DNA of 64,000 nt. Source: Pantoea vagans. Its GTDB lineage: Bacteria; Pseudomonadota; Gammaproteobacteria; Enterobacterales; Enterobacteriaceae. A program made the position numbers and the translations under genes. Under the pieces are notes generated by a model that was not told the origin of the DNA, ran no database searches, and worked only from the letters and a program-made list of their open reading frames with translations. Below, one piece after another: positions 1 through 9,184 of the stretch. Position 1 is the stretch's first letter; each line of letters opens with the position of its first letter. The DNA is taken from assembly GCF_004792415.1 (NCBI RefSeq), contig NZ_CP038854.1, forward strand, positions 62,001-126,000, in the 5' to 3' direction.

Positions 1-9
1 AGTAACGAA

Positions 10-1713
10 ATGAGTCGTGCGCAACAGCGACTTCTGGCGTTGTGGGCAGCACTGCTGAGTGGGCTGGTCTGTCTCTGCTTTCTGTCTTTGTCGTGGCAGA
101 TATCGGGACTTATTTTGCTGGCAGTCTGGGGAATCATTGCAGCAGTATGGACTGGATACCGCGTCACTCGCCATTCGGCGCGGGAAGTTGTTCCCGATTT
201 TGGAAATTTACCGGAAACGACGTGGCGGCAGCCAGTCGTGCTGGTCTGCGGCGATCTGTCACAGCCGTGGCCAGAACAATCACAGGTTCTGACAGTCGCT
301 CAGGGATGCTGGATCCGGGTAGAAGATCATCAGGATCTCGATCAGGTTGCGCGACAATTGCTGCTGCTGCGCCCGGACTGGGGGCGACAGCTTTCGGTGA
401 TGATCAGCGTCTGTCCGCAGAAGCATACGGAAAATGAAGCACTGACCAGTCGTCTGATGTCTTTACGCTGGCAAATCAGCCAGCTGCGCAAACTCTCTGG
501 TCACTCTGTTCCTGTCGTGCTGATGGGTATTGCCGGCAGCGCGATCCTGGATGATATGCTCTGGCAGGCCGCTATGCCAGGCGAGAGTATCAGCGTCTGG
601 CGTGAGTCTGCCGCACCTGACGCTGTTGCCAGTTGGGTCACGACAGGTGGCGCGATGGCGATGCAGCAGCAGGTGCTGATGAACAGTCTGATGATCTGGT
701 TTCATCACCACGTCAGAGCGATCTTTACAGATGACAACCCGGACATTCCCGCGGTTCTGCCTGTGGCGATGTTGTGGGGCATTGGGCCCCGGCTATCTGA
801 TGGGCTTGCCTCATCCCTCTGGACCGACTGGCTGATCCGCCACACCGGTATGCAACGTGTTGCAGGCTGGCAGCCGGTGAACATCGACACTGCGGCCATC
901 TCACCCCTGCCTGATTTCATTCTGCCTCTGTTGCCGCAAGGTCGGGGTCTGACACCCCGGGATCGCGCGTGGTGCTGTGCACTTGGCTTGTTCACCCTGG
1001 CCGCCGTGGCGGCTCTGCTGTGTAGCGGCTGGAACAACCGACAACTGCTGCAGCGTCTGAGCTTCGATATCGATCACTATGATCGCATCTCAATGGATAA
1101 CTACGCGCCGAAAGCCGATGCCCTTCAGGTTCTTCGTCAGGATGCTGCACAGCTTGATGAATGGGCGCGCAATGGTGAACCCGTCCGGATGAGTCTGGGA
1201 CTTTATCACGGCCATCGTCTGCGTCTGCCGGTGCTGGAGGCTATCCGTTCTTATATTCCACCGCCTCCGCCACCTGAACCCAAAAAGGTCGTTATACCGA
1301 AAATAGTCCGCCTCGACAGCCTGTCGCTGTTTGACTCCGGCAAAGCTGAGCTTAAGGCGGGCTCTACCAAAGTGCTGGTCAATGCACTGGTGGACATTAA
1401 AGCCCGGCCCGGCTGGCTGATTGTGGTCGCTGGTCACACCGACATCACCGGTAATGCGCAGCGCAACCAGCTGCTCTCACGCGAGCGCGCCGCGGCAGTC
1501 CGGGACTGGATGCGCGACACCGGTGACGTGCCGGAGAGCTGTTTTGCAGTGCAGGGTTATGGCGATAGCCGCCCTGTAGCGTCTAACGACACGCCGGAAG
1601 GCCGGGCACAGAACCGGCGTGTCGAAATCAGTCTGGTACCGCAGGCTGATGCCTGCCGTATGCCAGGTGCAGTACCCGCGTCACAGGATGACAGTGACGT
1701 TTCAACTCAATAA
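10..1713 (+). CDS. T6SS OmpA-family peptidoglycan-binding membrane protein, TagL-like
   Basis: Probable anchor that ties the T6SS membrane complex to the cell wall. The 567-residue protein has two hydrophobic segments in the first 50 residues and a third at about 320-341, followed by a proline-rich linker and a C-terminal OmpA-like domain (about 433-545). That domain carries the diaminopimelate-binding pattern GHTD...N..LS..RA..V..W and a final NRRVEI. Three membrane segments plus a C-terminal OmpA domain is the layout known for TagL of enteroaggregative E. coli. It is followed 15 bp later by hcp. The gene starts nine bases into the window, so its upstream partner (probably tssL/dotU) is not visible. 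The OmpA domain is certain; the TagL name is an inference from topology and context. Confidence 0.85.
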   Translation: MSRAQQRLLALWAALLSGLVCLCFLSLSWQISGLILLAVWGIIAAVWTGYRVTRHSAREVVPDFGNLPETTWRQPVVLVCGDLSQPWPEQSQVLTVAQGCWIRVEDHQDLDQVARQLLLLRPDWGRQLSVMISVCPQKHTENEALTSRLMSLRWQISQLRKLSGHSVPVVLMGIAGSAILDDMLWQAAMPGESISVWRESAAPDAVASWVTTGGAMAMQQQVLMNSLMIWFHHHVRAIFTDDNPDIPAVLPVAMLWGIGPRLSDGLASSLWTDWLIRHTGMQRVAGWQPVNIDTAAISPLPDFILPLLPQGRGLTPRDRAWCCALGLFTLAAVAALLCSGWNNRQLLQRLSFDIDHYDRISMDNYAPKADALQVLRQDAAQLDEWARNGEPVRMSLGLYHGHRLRLPVLEAIRSYIPPPPPPEPKKVVIPKIVRLDSLSLFDSGKAELKAGSTKVLVNALVDIKARPGWLIVVAGHTDITGNAQRNQLLSRERAAAVRDWMRDTGDVPESCFAVQGYGDSRPVASNDTPEGRAQNRRVEISLVPQADACRMPGAVPASQDDSDVSTQ

Positions 1714-1728
1714 AAGGAGAAGTTCAAC

Positions 1729-2220
1729 ATGGCAATTCCGGTATATCTGTGGCTGAAAGACGATGGCGGTGCGGACATCAAAGGTTCCGTTGATGTTAAA
1801 GACCGCGAAGGCAGCATCGAAGTCGTGGCACAGGAGCACAAGCTCTACATCCCGACCGACAACAACACCGGCAAGCTGACCGGTACCCGCATTCACACCC
1901 CGTTCCTGTTCACCAAAGAGATCGACTCCTCAAGTCCGTATCTCTACAAGGCGGTGACCACTGGCCAGACCCTGAAATCGGCCGAATTTAAGTGGTACAG
2001 AATCAACGACGCGGGCCAGGAAGTGGAGTACTTCAACACCAAACTGGAAAACGTGAAGCTTGTGAAGGTTGCGCCAAAGATGCACGACATCAAGGATGCC
2101 TCTTTCGAGAAGCATAATCACCTTGAGCAGATTGAGCTGCGTTACGAAAAAATCACCTGGACCTACAAAGACGGCAACATCATTCATTCCGATTCGTGGA
2201 ACGAACGCACCACCGCGTAA
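1729..2220 (+). CDS. hcp: T6SS tube protein Hcp (TssD)
   Basis: Hcp hexamers stack to form the inner tube of the T6SS, which is expelled with the VgrG/PAAR tip. The 163-residue protein has the usual family length and opening (MAIPVYLWLKDD...IKG), with no signal peptide or membrane segment. A good Shine-Dalgarno (AAGGAGA) lies 9 bases before the ATG. It sits between the TagL-like anchor and clpV. A hairpin-rich gap of about 300 bp follows, which may let hcp be expressed above the downstream genes. Tube subunits are needed in large amounts, so this would make sense, but it is not shown. Confidence 0.95.
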   Translation: MAIPVYLWLKDDGGADIKGSVDVKDREGSIEVVAQEHKLYIPTDNNTGKLTGTRIHTPFLFTKEIDSSSPYLYKAVTTGQTLKSAEFKWYRINDAGQEVEYFNTKLENVKLVKVAPKMHDIKDASFEKHNHLEQIELRYEKITWTYKDGNIIHSDSWNERTTA

Positions 2221-2354
2221 TTGCCCGTCATATTTCGCGTTGCTGGTGCGTTGGTTCAGTTCACTTTTTCCGATCACACAGATATCTGTGCTGACGGGGA
2301 TCCACGAGCCTGCCAGCCTCCAGTAACCCGAATTATTCAGGGCCATCTCTCTGT

Positions 2355-2384
2355 GCGGACAGGGCTTCCTGTCCGCAGTTTTCC
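2355..2384 (+). terminator. Stem-loop downstream of hcp, possible partial terminator
   Basis: A perfect 9-bp stem, GCGGACAGG (2355-2363) paired with CCTGTCCGC (2368-2376), closed by a GCTT loop and followed by AGTTTTCC. The stem is strong and the T-run short, so partial termination or 3'-end protection of hcp mRNA is more likely than a complete stop. Confidence 0.6.
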
Positions 2385-2410
2385 TGAGTGCCTGCCCGTC
2401 GGGTACTCAG
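2384..2410 (+). terminator. Second stem-loop downstream of hcp
   Basis: CTGAGT (2384-2389) pairs with ACTCAG (2405-2410) around a GC-rich interior. It lies immediately after the first hairpin. There is no T-run, so it is only a candidate attenuator or RNA-stabilising element. Confidence 0.35.
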
Positions 2411-2516
2411 TAAAACACCTCACAACCGAGAAATCTGACCTGATGCGCTTAGGCTCCTCTTAAGGAAAGCGAGGGGCGGTAGCGTGCCTGAAGGTCTCTG
2501 AAAGCGAGTTTTGAAC

Positions 2517-5186
2517 ATGGAAAATCCGGCCATCCTGTTACGTCGTCTCAATCCTTACTGTGCCCGCGCTCTGGAAGGCGCGGCCTCCCTGTGTCAGACC
2601 CGCGCGCATGCAGAAATCCTGCCCGAACACTGGCTGCTCAAACTGCTGGAGCAGGGCGAGGGTGATCTTACGGTGCTGGCGCGCCGCTATGAGTGGGACA
2701 TGGATGCCCTGTGGCAGGCGTTGCTGAGCTGGCTGGATAATCTGCCACGTTCGGTACGCAGTCGTCCTCAGCTCTCTGAAAGTATACAGAGCCTGATGCA
2801 GGCAGCCTGGATGCGGGCATCGCTGGCCGGTGAGCAGCAGATCCGCAGCATCCATCTACTGATGGCGCTGACAGAGAAGCCTGCGCTTGCGCGCTGTGAT
2901 GGTCTGTGGCCGCTGCTGACACTGGGTCAGAGCCAGCTCGAACGTCTGCGCCCGCTGCTGGATACACAGTCAGATGAACGTCCCGAAGTCCAGCAGGAAG
3001 CGGCGCTGACACAGATGCACGGCGGTGACGTCGAATTTATCGGGCGACCAGCTGAATCAGCGGTAACAGAAATAAAACCGGGCGAACTTACTCCCGCGCT
3101 GCAGAGTGCGCTGGATAAGTTCACGCTGGACGTCACGGCAAAAGCGCGTGAAGGCCGTATCGATCCGGTGTTTGGCCGCGACACGGAAATCCGCCAGATG
3201 GTGAACATCCTTTCACGTCGTCGCAAGAACAACCCGATCCTGGTAGGTGAGCCGGGTGTGGGAAAAACTGCGCTGGTGGAAGGGCTGGCGCTGCGCATCG
3301 CCGAAGGCAACGTTCCGGCATCGCTGAGAACCGTCAGCCTGCGTACTCTGGATCTTGGCCTGCTGCAGGCGGGTGCGGGTGTGAAGGGGGAATTTGAGCA
3401 GCGTCTGAAAAATGTCATTGATGCGGTGCAGCAGTCTCCTGAGCCGGTACTGCTGTTTATCGACGAGGCACACACGATCATAGGCGCAGGCAACCAGGCG
3501 GGTGGGGCAGATGCGGCTAATCTGCTGAAGCCCGCGCTGGCACGCGGTGAATTGCGCACCATTGCCGCGACAACCTGGAGTGAATACAAACAATATTTTG
3601 AACGCGATGCTGCGCTGGAGCGTCGCTTCCAGGTGGTGAAAGTAGACGAGCCTGACGACGACACGGCTTGCCTGATGCTGCGTGGCTTAAAATCCCGCTA
3701 TGCCGAACACCACGGCGTGCATATTACCGACGAGGCGGTGCGTGCGGCGGTAACGCTGTCACGGCGTTACCTGACGGGTCGTCAGTTGCCTGACAAAGCG
3801 GTCGACCTGCTCGACACCGCTGGGGCGCGGGTTCGTATGAGTCTGGACACGGTGCCGGAGGTCATTACCCGGCTGAAGGCGCAACGTACATCACTTAAGC
3901 TCGAAGAACAGGCGCTGCTGGGAGATGCCGTCGCCGGGGGGGATGACCAGACTCAGCGACTCGACGCTATTGAACAGCGACTGATCGACCTTGATGCGGA
4001 TATCGCCAGCCAGGAACAGCGCTTTGCCGCAGAGAAAGTGCTGGCGGAACGACTGATGGCCTGCCGCCAGAACCCAGCTACAGAGGGCCATGCGGATATT
4101 CGTGATCTGCAGCAGCAGCTGGAAAAATTGCAGCAAGGCGAGGCACTCATTCAGATCGACGTCGATGCCCGCACCGTCGCTGGCGTGATTGCTGACTGGA
4201 CCGGTGTACCACTCTCTTCACTAATGAAGGATGAGCAGGCGGAACTGCTTAATCTCGATGGCGAGATTGGTCGACGCGTAGTCGGTCAGGCACTGGCACT
4301 GAACGCTATTGCGCAACGTCTGCGCGCCGCTAAAACCGGACTGACTTCTGAGAATGGCCCGCAGGGAGTATTCCTGCTCACCGGCCCAAGTGGCACCGGT
4401 AAGACTGAAACCGCTCTTACGCTGGCCGACGTGCTATACGGCGGTGAAAAGTCACTCATCACCATCAATTTCTCGGAATATCAGGAGCCGCACACGGTGT
4501 CCCAGCTTAAAGGTTCGCCACCGGGATACGTAGGCTACGGCCAGGGCGGCATCCTGACAGAGGCGGTACGTAAGCGTCCTTACAGTGTAGTATTGCTGGA
4601 TGAGGTAGAGAAGGCGCACCGCGACGTGATGAACCTGTTCTATCAGGTGTTTGACCGGGGGTTTATGCGTGATGGTGAGGGACGTGAAATCGACTTCCGC
4701 AACACGGTAATTCTGATGACGTCAAACCTCGGCAGCGACCACATCATGCAACTTCTTGATGAACAGCCAGACGCCACCGAAGCCGACCTGCAGACATTAC
4801 TGCGCCCGCTTCTTCGCGATCATTTCCAGCCAGCACTGCTGGCACGCTTTCAGACCATCATTTATCGCCCGCTAAGTGAACCTGCGATGCGCACTATCGT
4901 ACAGATGAAGCTGGCGCAGGTAAGCCAGCGTCTGCAACGTCACTACGGACTGACCACGCACACGGAAGAGAGCCTCTATGACGCACTGACGTCCGCCTGT
5001 CTGTTGCCGGATACCGGAGCGCGCAACGTTGACAGCCTGCTGAACCAGCAGATTTTACCCGTGCTGAGCCAGCAGTTGCTGATTCACATGGCGGCGAAGC
5101 AGAAGCCGGAGTTCCTGACATTAGGCTGGAGTGATGAAGAGGGAATAACGCTTGCGTTCGGCGGCGCGACAGGAGAGCCATCATGA
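2517..5186 (+). CDS. clpV: T6SS AAA+ ATPase ClpV (TssH)
   Basis: ClpV disassembles the contracted TssBC sheath so its subunits can be reused. The sequence shows a Clp N-terminal domain (about 1-150) and a first AAA+ domain with Walker A GEPGVGKT (about 244-251) and Walker B LLFIDEAH. A middle coiled-coil insertion follows. The second AAA+ domain has Walker A GPSGTGKT (about 623-630) and VVLLDEVEKAH. The length, 890 residues, is typical. An in-frame TTG lies 6 bases earlier (2511), but the ATG at 2517 gives the usual family start (MENPAILLRRLNPYC). The 3' end overlaps vgrG by four bases (ATGA), implying translational coupling. Confidence 0.95.
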   Translation: MENPAILLRRLNPYCARALEGAASLCQTRAHAEILPEHWLLKLLEQGEGDLTVLARRYEWDMDALWQALLSWLDNLPRSVRSRPQLSESIQSLMQAAWMRASLAGEQQIRSIHLLMALTEKPALARCDGLWPLLTLGQSQLERLRPLLDTQSDERPEVQQEAALTQMHGGDVEFIGRPAESAVTEIKPGELTPALQSALDKFTLDVTAKAREGRIDPVFGRDTEIRQMVNILSRRRKNNPILVGEPGVGKTALVEGLALRIAEGNVPASLRTVSLRTLDLGLLQAGAGVKGEFEQRLKNVIDAVQQSPEPVLLFIDEAHTIIGAGNQAGGADAANLLKPALARGELRTIAATTWSEYKQYFERDAALERRFQVVKVDEPDDDTACLMLRGLKSRYAEHHGVHITDEAVRAAVTLSRRYLTGRQLPDKAVDLLDTAGARVRMSLDTVPEVITRLKAQRTSLKLEEQALLGDAVAGGDDQTQRLDAIEQRLIDLDADIASQEQRFAAEKVLAERLMACRQNPATEGHADIRDLQQQLEKLQQGEALIQIDVDARTVAGVIADWTGVPLSSLMKDEQAELLNLDGEIGRRVVGQALALNAIAQRLRAAKTGLTSENGPQGVFLLTGPSGTGKTETALTLADVLYGGEKSLITINFSEYQEPHTVSQLKGSPPGYVGYGQGGILTEAVRKRPYSVVLLDEVEKAHRDVMNLFYQVFDRGFMRDGEGREIDFRNTVILMTSNLGSDHIMQLLDEQPDATEADLQTLLRPLLRDHFQPALLARFQTIIYRPLSEPAMRTIVQMKLAQVSQRLQRHYGLTTHTEESLYDALTSACLLPDTGARNVDSLLNQQILPVLSQQLLIHMAAKQKPEFLTLGWSDEEGITLAFGGATGEPS

Positions 5187-7561
5187 GTACCGAGTTTGTC
5201 AGCAGATTCACCCACAACCATCACCTGCTGGCGGTGAAAGCGTGCGCATCTGAGCTGGATGTGCTGGCCTTTGAGGGGCACGAGTCCCTGAGCGAGCCGT
5301 TCCGCTATCGGGTGGAGTTCACCAGTTCAGATCACGGTATCAGCAAAGAGATGATGCTGCTCAGACCCGCATCACTGGCGCTGCAGGCCCCGGTGGATCA
5401 GGGCTTCGGCATCAAAATTCAGCAGCCGGTAAGGGTGATTCAGGGGGTGGTGAGCGGATTCGAACGGCTGAGCACCTCGAAGGACGAGACCCGCTATGCC
5501 CTGACGCTGCAGCCGCGGCTGGCGCTGCTCAGCCGCTCGCACCAGAACGCCATCTATCAGGACATGTCGGTGCCGCAGATCGTGGAAAAAGTCCTGCGCG
5601 AGCGCCACGGCCTGCGCGGTCAGGACTTTCTGTTCTCGCTGACCCGGGAATATCCCCGCCGCGAGCAGGTCATGCAGTACGGCGAGGACGACCTGCACTT
5701 CATCACCCGACTGCTGGGCGAAGCCGGGATCTGGTTTCGCTTCACCACCGACACGCGGCTGAACATCGACGTGGCGGAGTTCTGCGATGACCGGCAGGGC
5801 TACGTGAAAGAGCTGAGCCTGCCGCCGGTGCCGCCATCCGGCCTGCAGTCAGAAGGCGTGGACGCGGTATGGGGTATGACATGCCGCCACAGCGTGGTGC
5901 CGCAACAGGTCAGCACCCGCGACTACAACTACCGGCAGGCCACGGAAGAGATGGACGCACAGGCGGACGTGACCCGCGGCGACACCACCACCTACGGCGA
6001 GGCCTATCACTACGCCGATAACTACCTGACACCGGGCAGTGCGTATGACCGCTATCCGGCCCCGGAATCCGGTGCGTTTTACGCCCGGCTGCGCCACGAG
6101 CGCTACCTGAACGGGCAGACCCGGCTTTCAGCCATTACCAGCAGCGCGGTGCTGTCGCCGGGTCAGGTACTGACGGTTACCGGTGGCGGTGCAGCGGTGG
6201 CGGAGGCATTCCGCGAAGGCGTACTGATAACGGCGATGAACAGCCATGCGCGGCGCGACTGTGAATTTGAGGTGCATTTCAGCGGCATCCCGGACAGTGC
6301 TGATTTCAGCTTCCGCCCGGAGCCGGGCCGCCGTCCTGTGATGGCCGGGACGCTGCCGGCACGGGTGACCAGCACTACCGAAAACGACACCTACGGACAC
6401 ATCGATAAGGACGGACGCTACCGCGTCAACATGCTGTTCGACCGCGAAAGCTGGGAAACGGGCTTCGAGAGCCTGTGGGTGCGCCAGTCCCGCCCTTATG
6501 CCGGTGATACCTACGGTCTGCACCTGCCGCTGCTGGCGGGAACCGAGGTGGCGATAGGCTTTGAGGATGGGAATCCTGACCGGCCCTACATCGCAGGGGT
6601 ACTGCACGACTCGGCCCACGGCGACCACGTCACCATCCGCAACTACAGACGCAACGTGCTGCGTACCCCGGCGAACAACAAAATCCGCCTCGACGACGAA
6701 CGCGGAAAAGAGCACATCAAGGTGAGCACCGAGTATGGCGGCAAGAGCCAGCTGAACCTCGGGCATCTGGTGGACAGTGAAAAGCAGAAGCGCGGTGAGG
6801 GTTTTGAGCTGCGGACGGACAGCTGGGGGGCGATACGGGCGCAGAAAGGACTGTTCATCAGTGCGGATGGGCAGGCAGGGGCGCAGGGCGAGGTGCTGGA
6901 GATGGAGCCAGCTATCAGTTTGTTAAAAGGTGCGCTTAACCAGATTACCGGGTGGGGCAGCATTACGCAGACTCACCATAACTTTGTACCGGATGTGCAA
7001 CCACTTAAAGAGTTGGTATCAGGCGGCAGTGAACTTAAAGAACCGACACTGCTGATGTCCGCACCGAAAGGGATTGCTGCCGTCACGCCGGAAACTGCCT
7101 TGATGCACAGTGGGAAAGGGCTTTATCTGCAAAGCCTGGGCGAAGTGAATATCTCGACGGCACAGCGCTATTCGGTCAATGCAAGCCAGGCAATATCAAT
7201 GCTGGCTCAGCAGGAAGGTATGCGTCTGGTGTCGGCTAAAGGTGAATTAGCTATCGAGTCTCATGCTGACACGCTGTCCCTGACATCATTAAAAGACGTC
7301 ACAATTCAGTCGACACAGGGGCATCTGCAATTAACGGCTAAGAACGGGATTACTATTGGATGTGGCGGAGCTTATATCCGACTGACGCCCGCGGGCGAAG
7401 TAGAGATACATGGTCCGGGAGTGCTGAGCCTAAAGGGTAAGCACGATTTACAGGGTCCTGCCAGTGAGGATTTTCCGCTACCAGAACTACCCGCGTCCGT
7501 TTGTAAGGACTGCCTGAAAAAAGCGCAGGAAGAGGCGATGGGAGTCGTATTACGTGGATAA
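5183..7561 (+). CDS. vgrG: T6SS spike protein VgrG (TssI)
   Basis: VgrG trimers form the membrane-puncturing spike at the tip of the Hcp tube. The 792-residue protein has the gp27/gp5-like N-terminal part, the OB-fold region (PARVTSTTENDTYGHID... and GLHLPLLAGTEVAIGFEDGNPDRPYIAG) and a C-terminal beta-helical DUF2345-type extension (about 600-770). The last residues contain a CKDC pair seen in many VgrGs. There is no enzymatic C-terminal domain, so effectors are presumably carried non-covalently. Base composition drops after about 6,900, at the end of the conserved core. This is where the cargo-specific tail begins. It overlaps the next gene, encoding a DUF4123 adaptor. Confidence 0.95.
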   Translation: MSTEFVSRFTHNHHLLAVKACASELDVLAFEGHESLSEPFRYRVEFTSSDHGISKEMMLLRPASLALQAPVDQGFGIKIQQPVRVIQGVVSGFERLSTSKDETRYALTLQPRLALLSRSHQNAIYQDMSVPQIVEKVLRERHGLRGQDFLFSLTREYPRREQVMQYGEDDLHFITRLLGEAGIWFRFTTDTRLNIDVAEFCDDRQGYVKELSLPPVPPSGLQSEGVDAVWGMTCRHSVVPQQVSTRDYNYRQATEEMDAQADVTRGDTTTYGEAYHYADNYLTPGSAYDRYPAPESGAFYARLRHERYLNGQTRLSAITSSAVLSPGQVLTVTGGGAAVAEAFREGVLITAMNSHARRDCEFEVHFSGIPDSADFSFRPEPGRRPVMAGTLPARVTSTTENDTYGHIDKDGRYRVNMLFDRESWETGFESLWVRQSRPYAGDTYGLHLPLLAGTEVAIGFEDGNPDRPYIAGVLHDSAHGDHVTIRNYRRNVLRTPANNKIRLDDERGKEHIKVSTEYGGKSQLNLGHLVDSEKQKRGEGFELRTDSWGAIRAQKGLFISADGQAGAQGEVLEMEPAISLLKGALNQITGWGSITQTHHNFVPDVQPLKELVSGGSELKEPTLLMSAPKGIAAVTPETALMHSGKGLYLQSLGEVNISTAQRYSVNASQAISMLAQQEGMRLVSAKGELAIESHADTLSLTSLKDVTIQSTQGHLQLTAKNGITIGCGGAYIRLTPAGEVEIHGPGVLSLKGKHDLQGPASEDFPLPELPASVCKDCLKKAQEEAMGVVLRG

Positions 7562-8321
7562 TGAAAAAAGAGAATATAACACAGCCACAAAACAATGGCT
7601 GTCACAGGCAGAATTCTTAAGTCTCAATGCCGGGCTTGGCTATATTGATGTGATTATCGATCAGGCAGGTTCAGACAAGCCAGTTGTGGATGCACTAAAG
7701 CAGTTATCACCTACCGCCCGTTATGGTCTTTTATTCGAAGAAACGCCGGAAGAGGGCATGGTCAATGACAGCCCGGTACTGGTTAGGCTCTTCTGGTCGG
7801 AATGGCAGCATAGAGCATTAATAACAGAAATTATGCACTATTTTGCAAATACACCCCGTTTGATTCTTCTTATTAGCCCACTGGTTTTTGATGAGCTTAA
7901 AAATCATCTCTGCCACCTCACGCAATTTCGATGGGGCGAACAGAGTGGGATATTGCGTTTCTATGATAGTCGAATATTCCCTGTGTTGTTTAGTCATGTT
8001 TTATCTGAAGAGCAACAGTTTGCTTTTACCCGCATTGCATTTTATTGGGGCTGGCAGGATCGTGATGTTAGCCAGGTGTGGAAACAGGGGAAGTCAAGCC
8101 CTGAAAGCCAGCTTTTGCCAGCTCCGGAAGTGATTAACTTGAATGATAAACAAATCGAAATTATTGGATGCCTCAGTGATGCAGAAATGCTTTCACGTGA
8201 GCATCAGAAAACGGGGGTAACACCTGAGGCTAATTTTCAATATTTTTTTAAGGTGGCTCTTGCCGCTAGTCAGCAAGGTTTTCTGGGCGATCTGAAAGAT
8301 TACATCAAAGAATATCAATGA
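7554..8321 (+). CDS. DUF4123-type T6SS effector adaptor (Tap/TEC family)
   Basis: DUF4123 proteins are adaptors that load a cognate effector onto the tip of VgrG and are not themselves secreted. The 255-residue protein shows the expected alpha/beta content with no signal peptide. It includes a central RLFWSEWQHRALITEIMHYF region and a second part with FYDSRIFPVLFSHVL and FYWGWQDRD. The start is GTG at 7554, with GGAG nine bases upstream, overlapping the end of vgrG by eight bases. Since the only obvious enzyme in this module is the downstream Tle1-like lipase, that is the likely cargo. Composition is AT-richer than the structural T6SS genes, as is usual for exchangeable cargo modules. Confidence 0.8.
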   Translation: MDNEKREYNTATKQWLSQAEFLSLNAGLGYIDVIIDQAGSDKPVVDALKQLSPTARYGLLFEETPEEGMVNDSPVLVRLFWSEWQHRALITEIMHYFANTPRLILLISPLVFDELKNHLCHLTQFRWGEQSGILRFYDSRIFPVLFSHVLSEEQQFAFTRIAFYWGWQDRDVSQVWKQGKSSPESQLLPAPEVINLNDKQIEIIGCLSDAEMLSREHQKTGVTPEANFQYFFKVALAASQQGFLGDLKDYIKEYQ

Positions 8322-8373
8322 AAGCCATTTCTACTGCAAAAAACTATGCGTTTAATATAATGAGTGTATTTCA

Positions 8374-9156
8374 ATGAATAAAAAATCATTACTCTCTGGG
8401 TTGTTAATAGTGTCATTATTAACAGGGTGTGGGACGATTTCTCGTGGTCACAGCTTTGAAAAAACTTATCGTGGATTTGACCAGGATAAGGAGGTGATTT
8501 CAAATCCTTATATGTGGATGCTTTCTTTTGGGCTTATCCCTGTTTTCTTCATTGCATCAGCGCCAATAGATTTAGCCATAGATACTGTTTTATATCCTGT
8601 GGATTATTGGAGAGGAAAGTCGCCTCGTCACTACACAGCACCAGCAGTATACAGACCCGTTTATGCAGTAAATCTGACCGGAAAACCTGATTTTGAGTAT
8701 CTTATAAAGGAAAAGAGCACCCGAGAAACTCTGGTTAAGGGTGTCACACGTAAAGTGCCTTTGTCCGGTAAGCAATCAAGTATAATTAATATCAATAAAT
8801 TAATATCAGCTAGTTTTCCTCCATCATTTATAAAGTCCGTAACTGTTGAGGGAATGATAGCTCCATCGTTGATAGTGTCGGATAGAGCAATTTCAAATAA
8901 AAATGAATATTATTTCACACCGGATGATGACCTTCGTGTAGCAAAGGGTGTTCTTGTCGTGTTTATGCCCTGTAGTATGGCTTTGTTGTTTGATTATGAC
9001 TCTTACTATTACAATGGTGATTTTATCCGGCAGCAGAATATCCAGGATTATTATCATTCAATGACATCCCTGGAAGAGAAAAAACAATGTGTCCGTGCTG
9101 AAGAAAATACTCTTGCTGCTGATCATATGTGGAAAAGAGTGAGGTTTGGTCAATAA
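8374..9156 (+). CDS. Predicted lipoprotein with YceK/YidQ-like N-terminal region
   Basis: A 260-residue predicted lipoprotein: hydrophobic signal ending in the lipobox LLTGC (Cys19). The first 90 residues (GCGTISRGHSFEKTY..., then IDLAIDTVLYPVDYWRG) resemble the YceK/YidQ family of small outer-membrane-directed lipoproteins. The C-terminal 160 residues are of unknown function and contain one further hydrophobic stretch (VLVVFMPCSMALLF). It is far longer than plain YceK or YidQ. Its place between the effector adaptor and the immunity array suggests a role in the cargo module, perhaps immunity or envelope protection, but nothing in the sequence proves it. No strong ribosome binding site is visible. 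AT-rich composition suggests transfer. Confidence 0.65.
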   Translation: MNKKSLLSGLLIVSLLTGCGTISRGHSFEKTYRGFDQDKEVISNPYMWMLSFGLIPVFFIASAPIDLAIDTVLYPVDYWRGKSPRHYTAPAVYRPVYAVNLTGKPDFEYLIKEKSTRETLVKGVTRKVPLSGKQSSIININKLISASFPPSFIKSVTVEGMIAPSLIVSDRAISNKNEYYFTPDDDLRVAKGVLVVFMPCSMALLFDYDSYYYNGDFIRQQNIQDYYHSMTSLEEKKQCVRAEENTLAADHMWKRVRFGQ

Positions 9157-9184
9157 TGTAGCACGGTTAGTGTTATTAGTATTT

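Larger units (their letters stand above)
2221..2516 (+). other. hcp-clpV intergenic region
   Basis: About 300 bases without a credible gene. The region holds two consecutive hairpins (annotated separately at 2355-2384 and 2384-2410). No convincing promoter was identified before clpV, and short open frames here lack ribosome binding sites. The likely role is partial termination or mRNA processing after hcp. Confidence 0.6.

Noticed and set aside
6128..6766. 212-codon open frame opposite vgrG
   Set aside because: Shadow of the GC-rich vgrG core; no start signal and no recognisable features.
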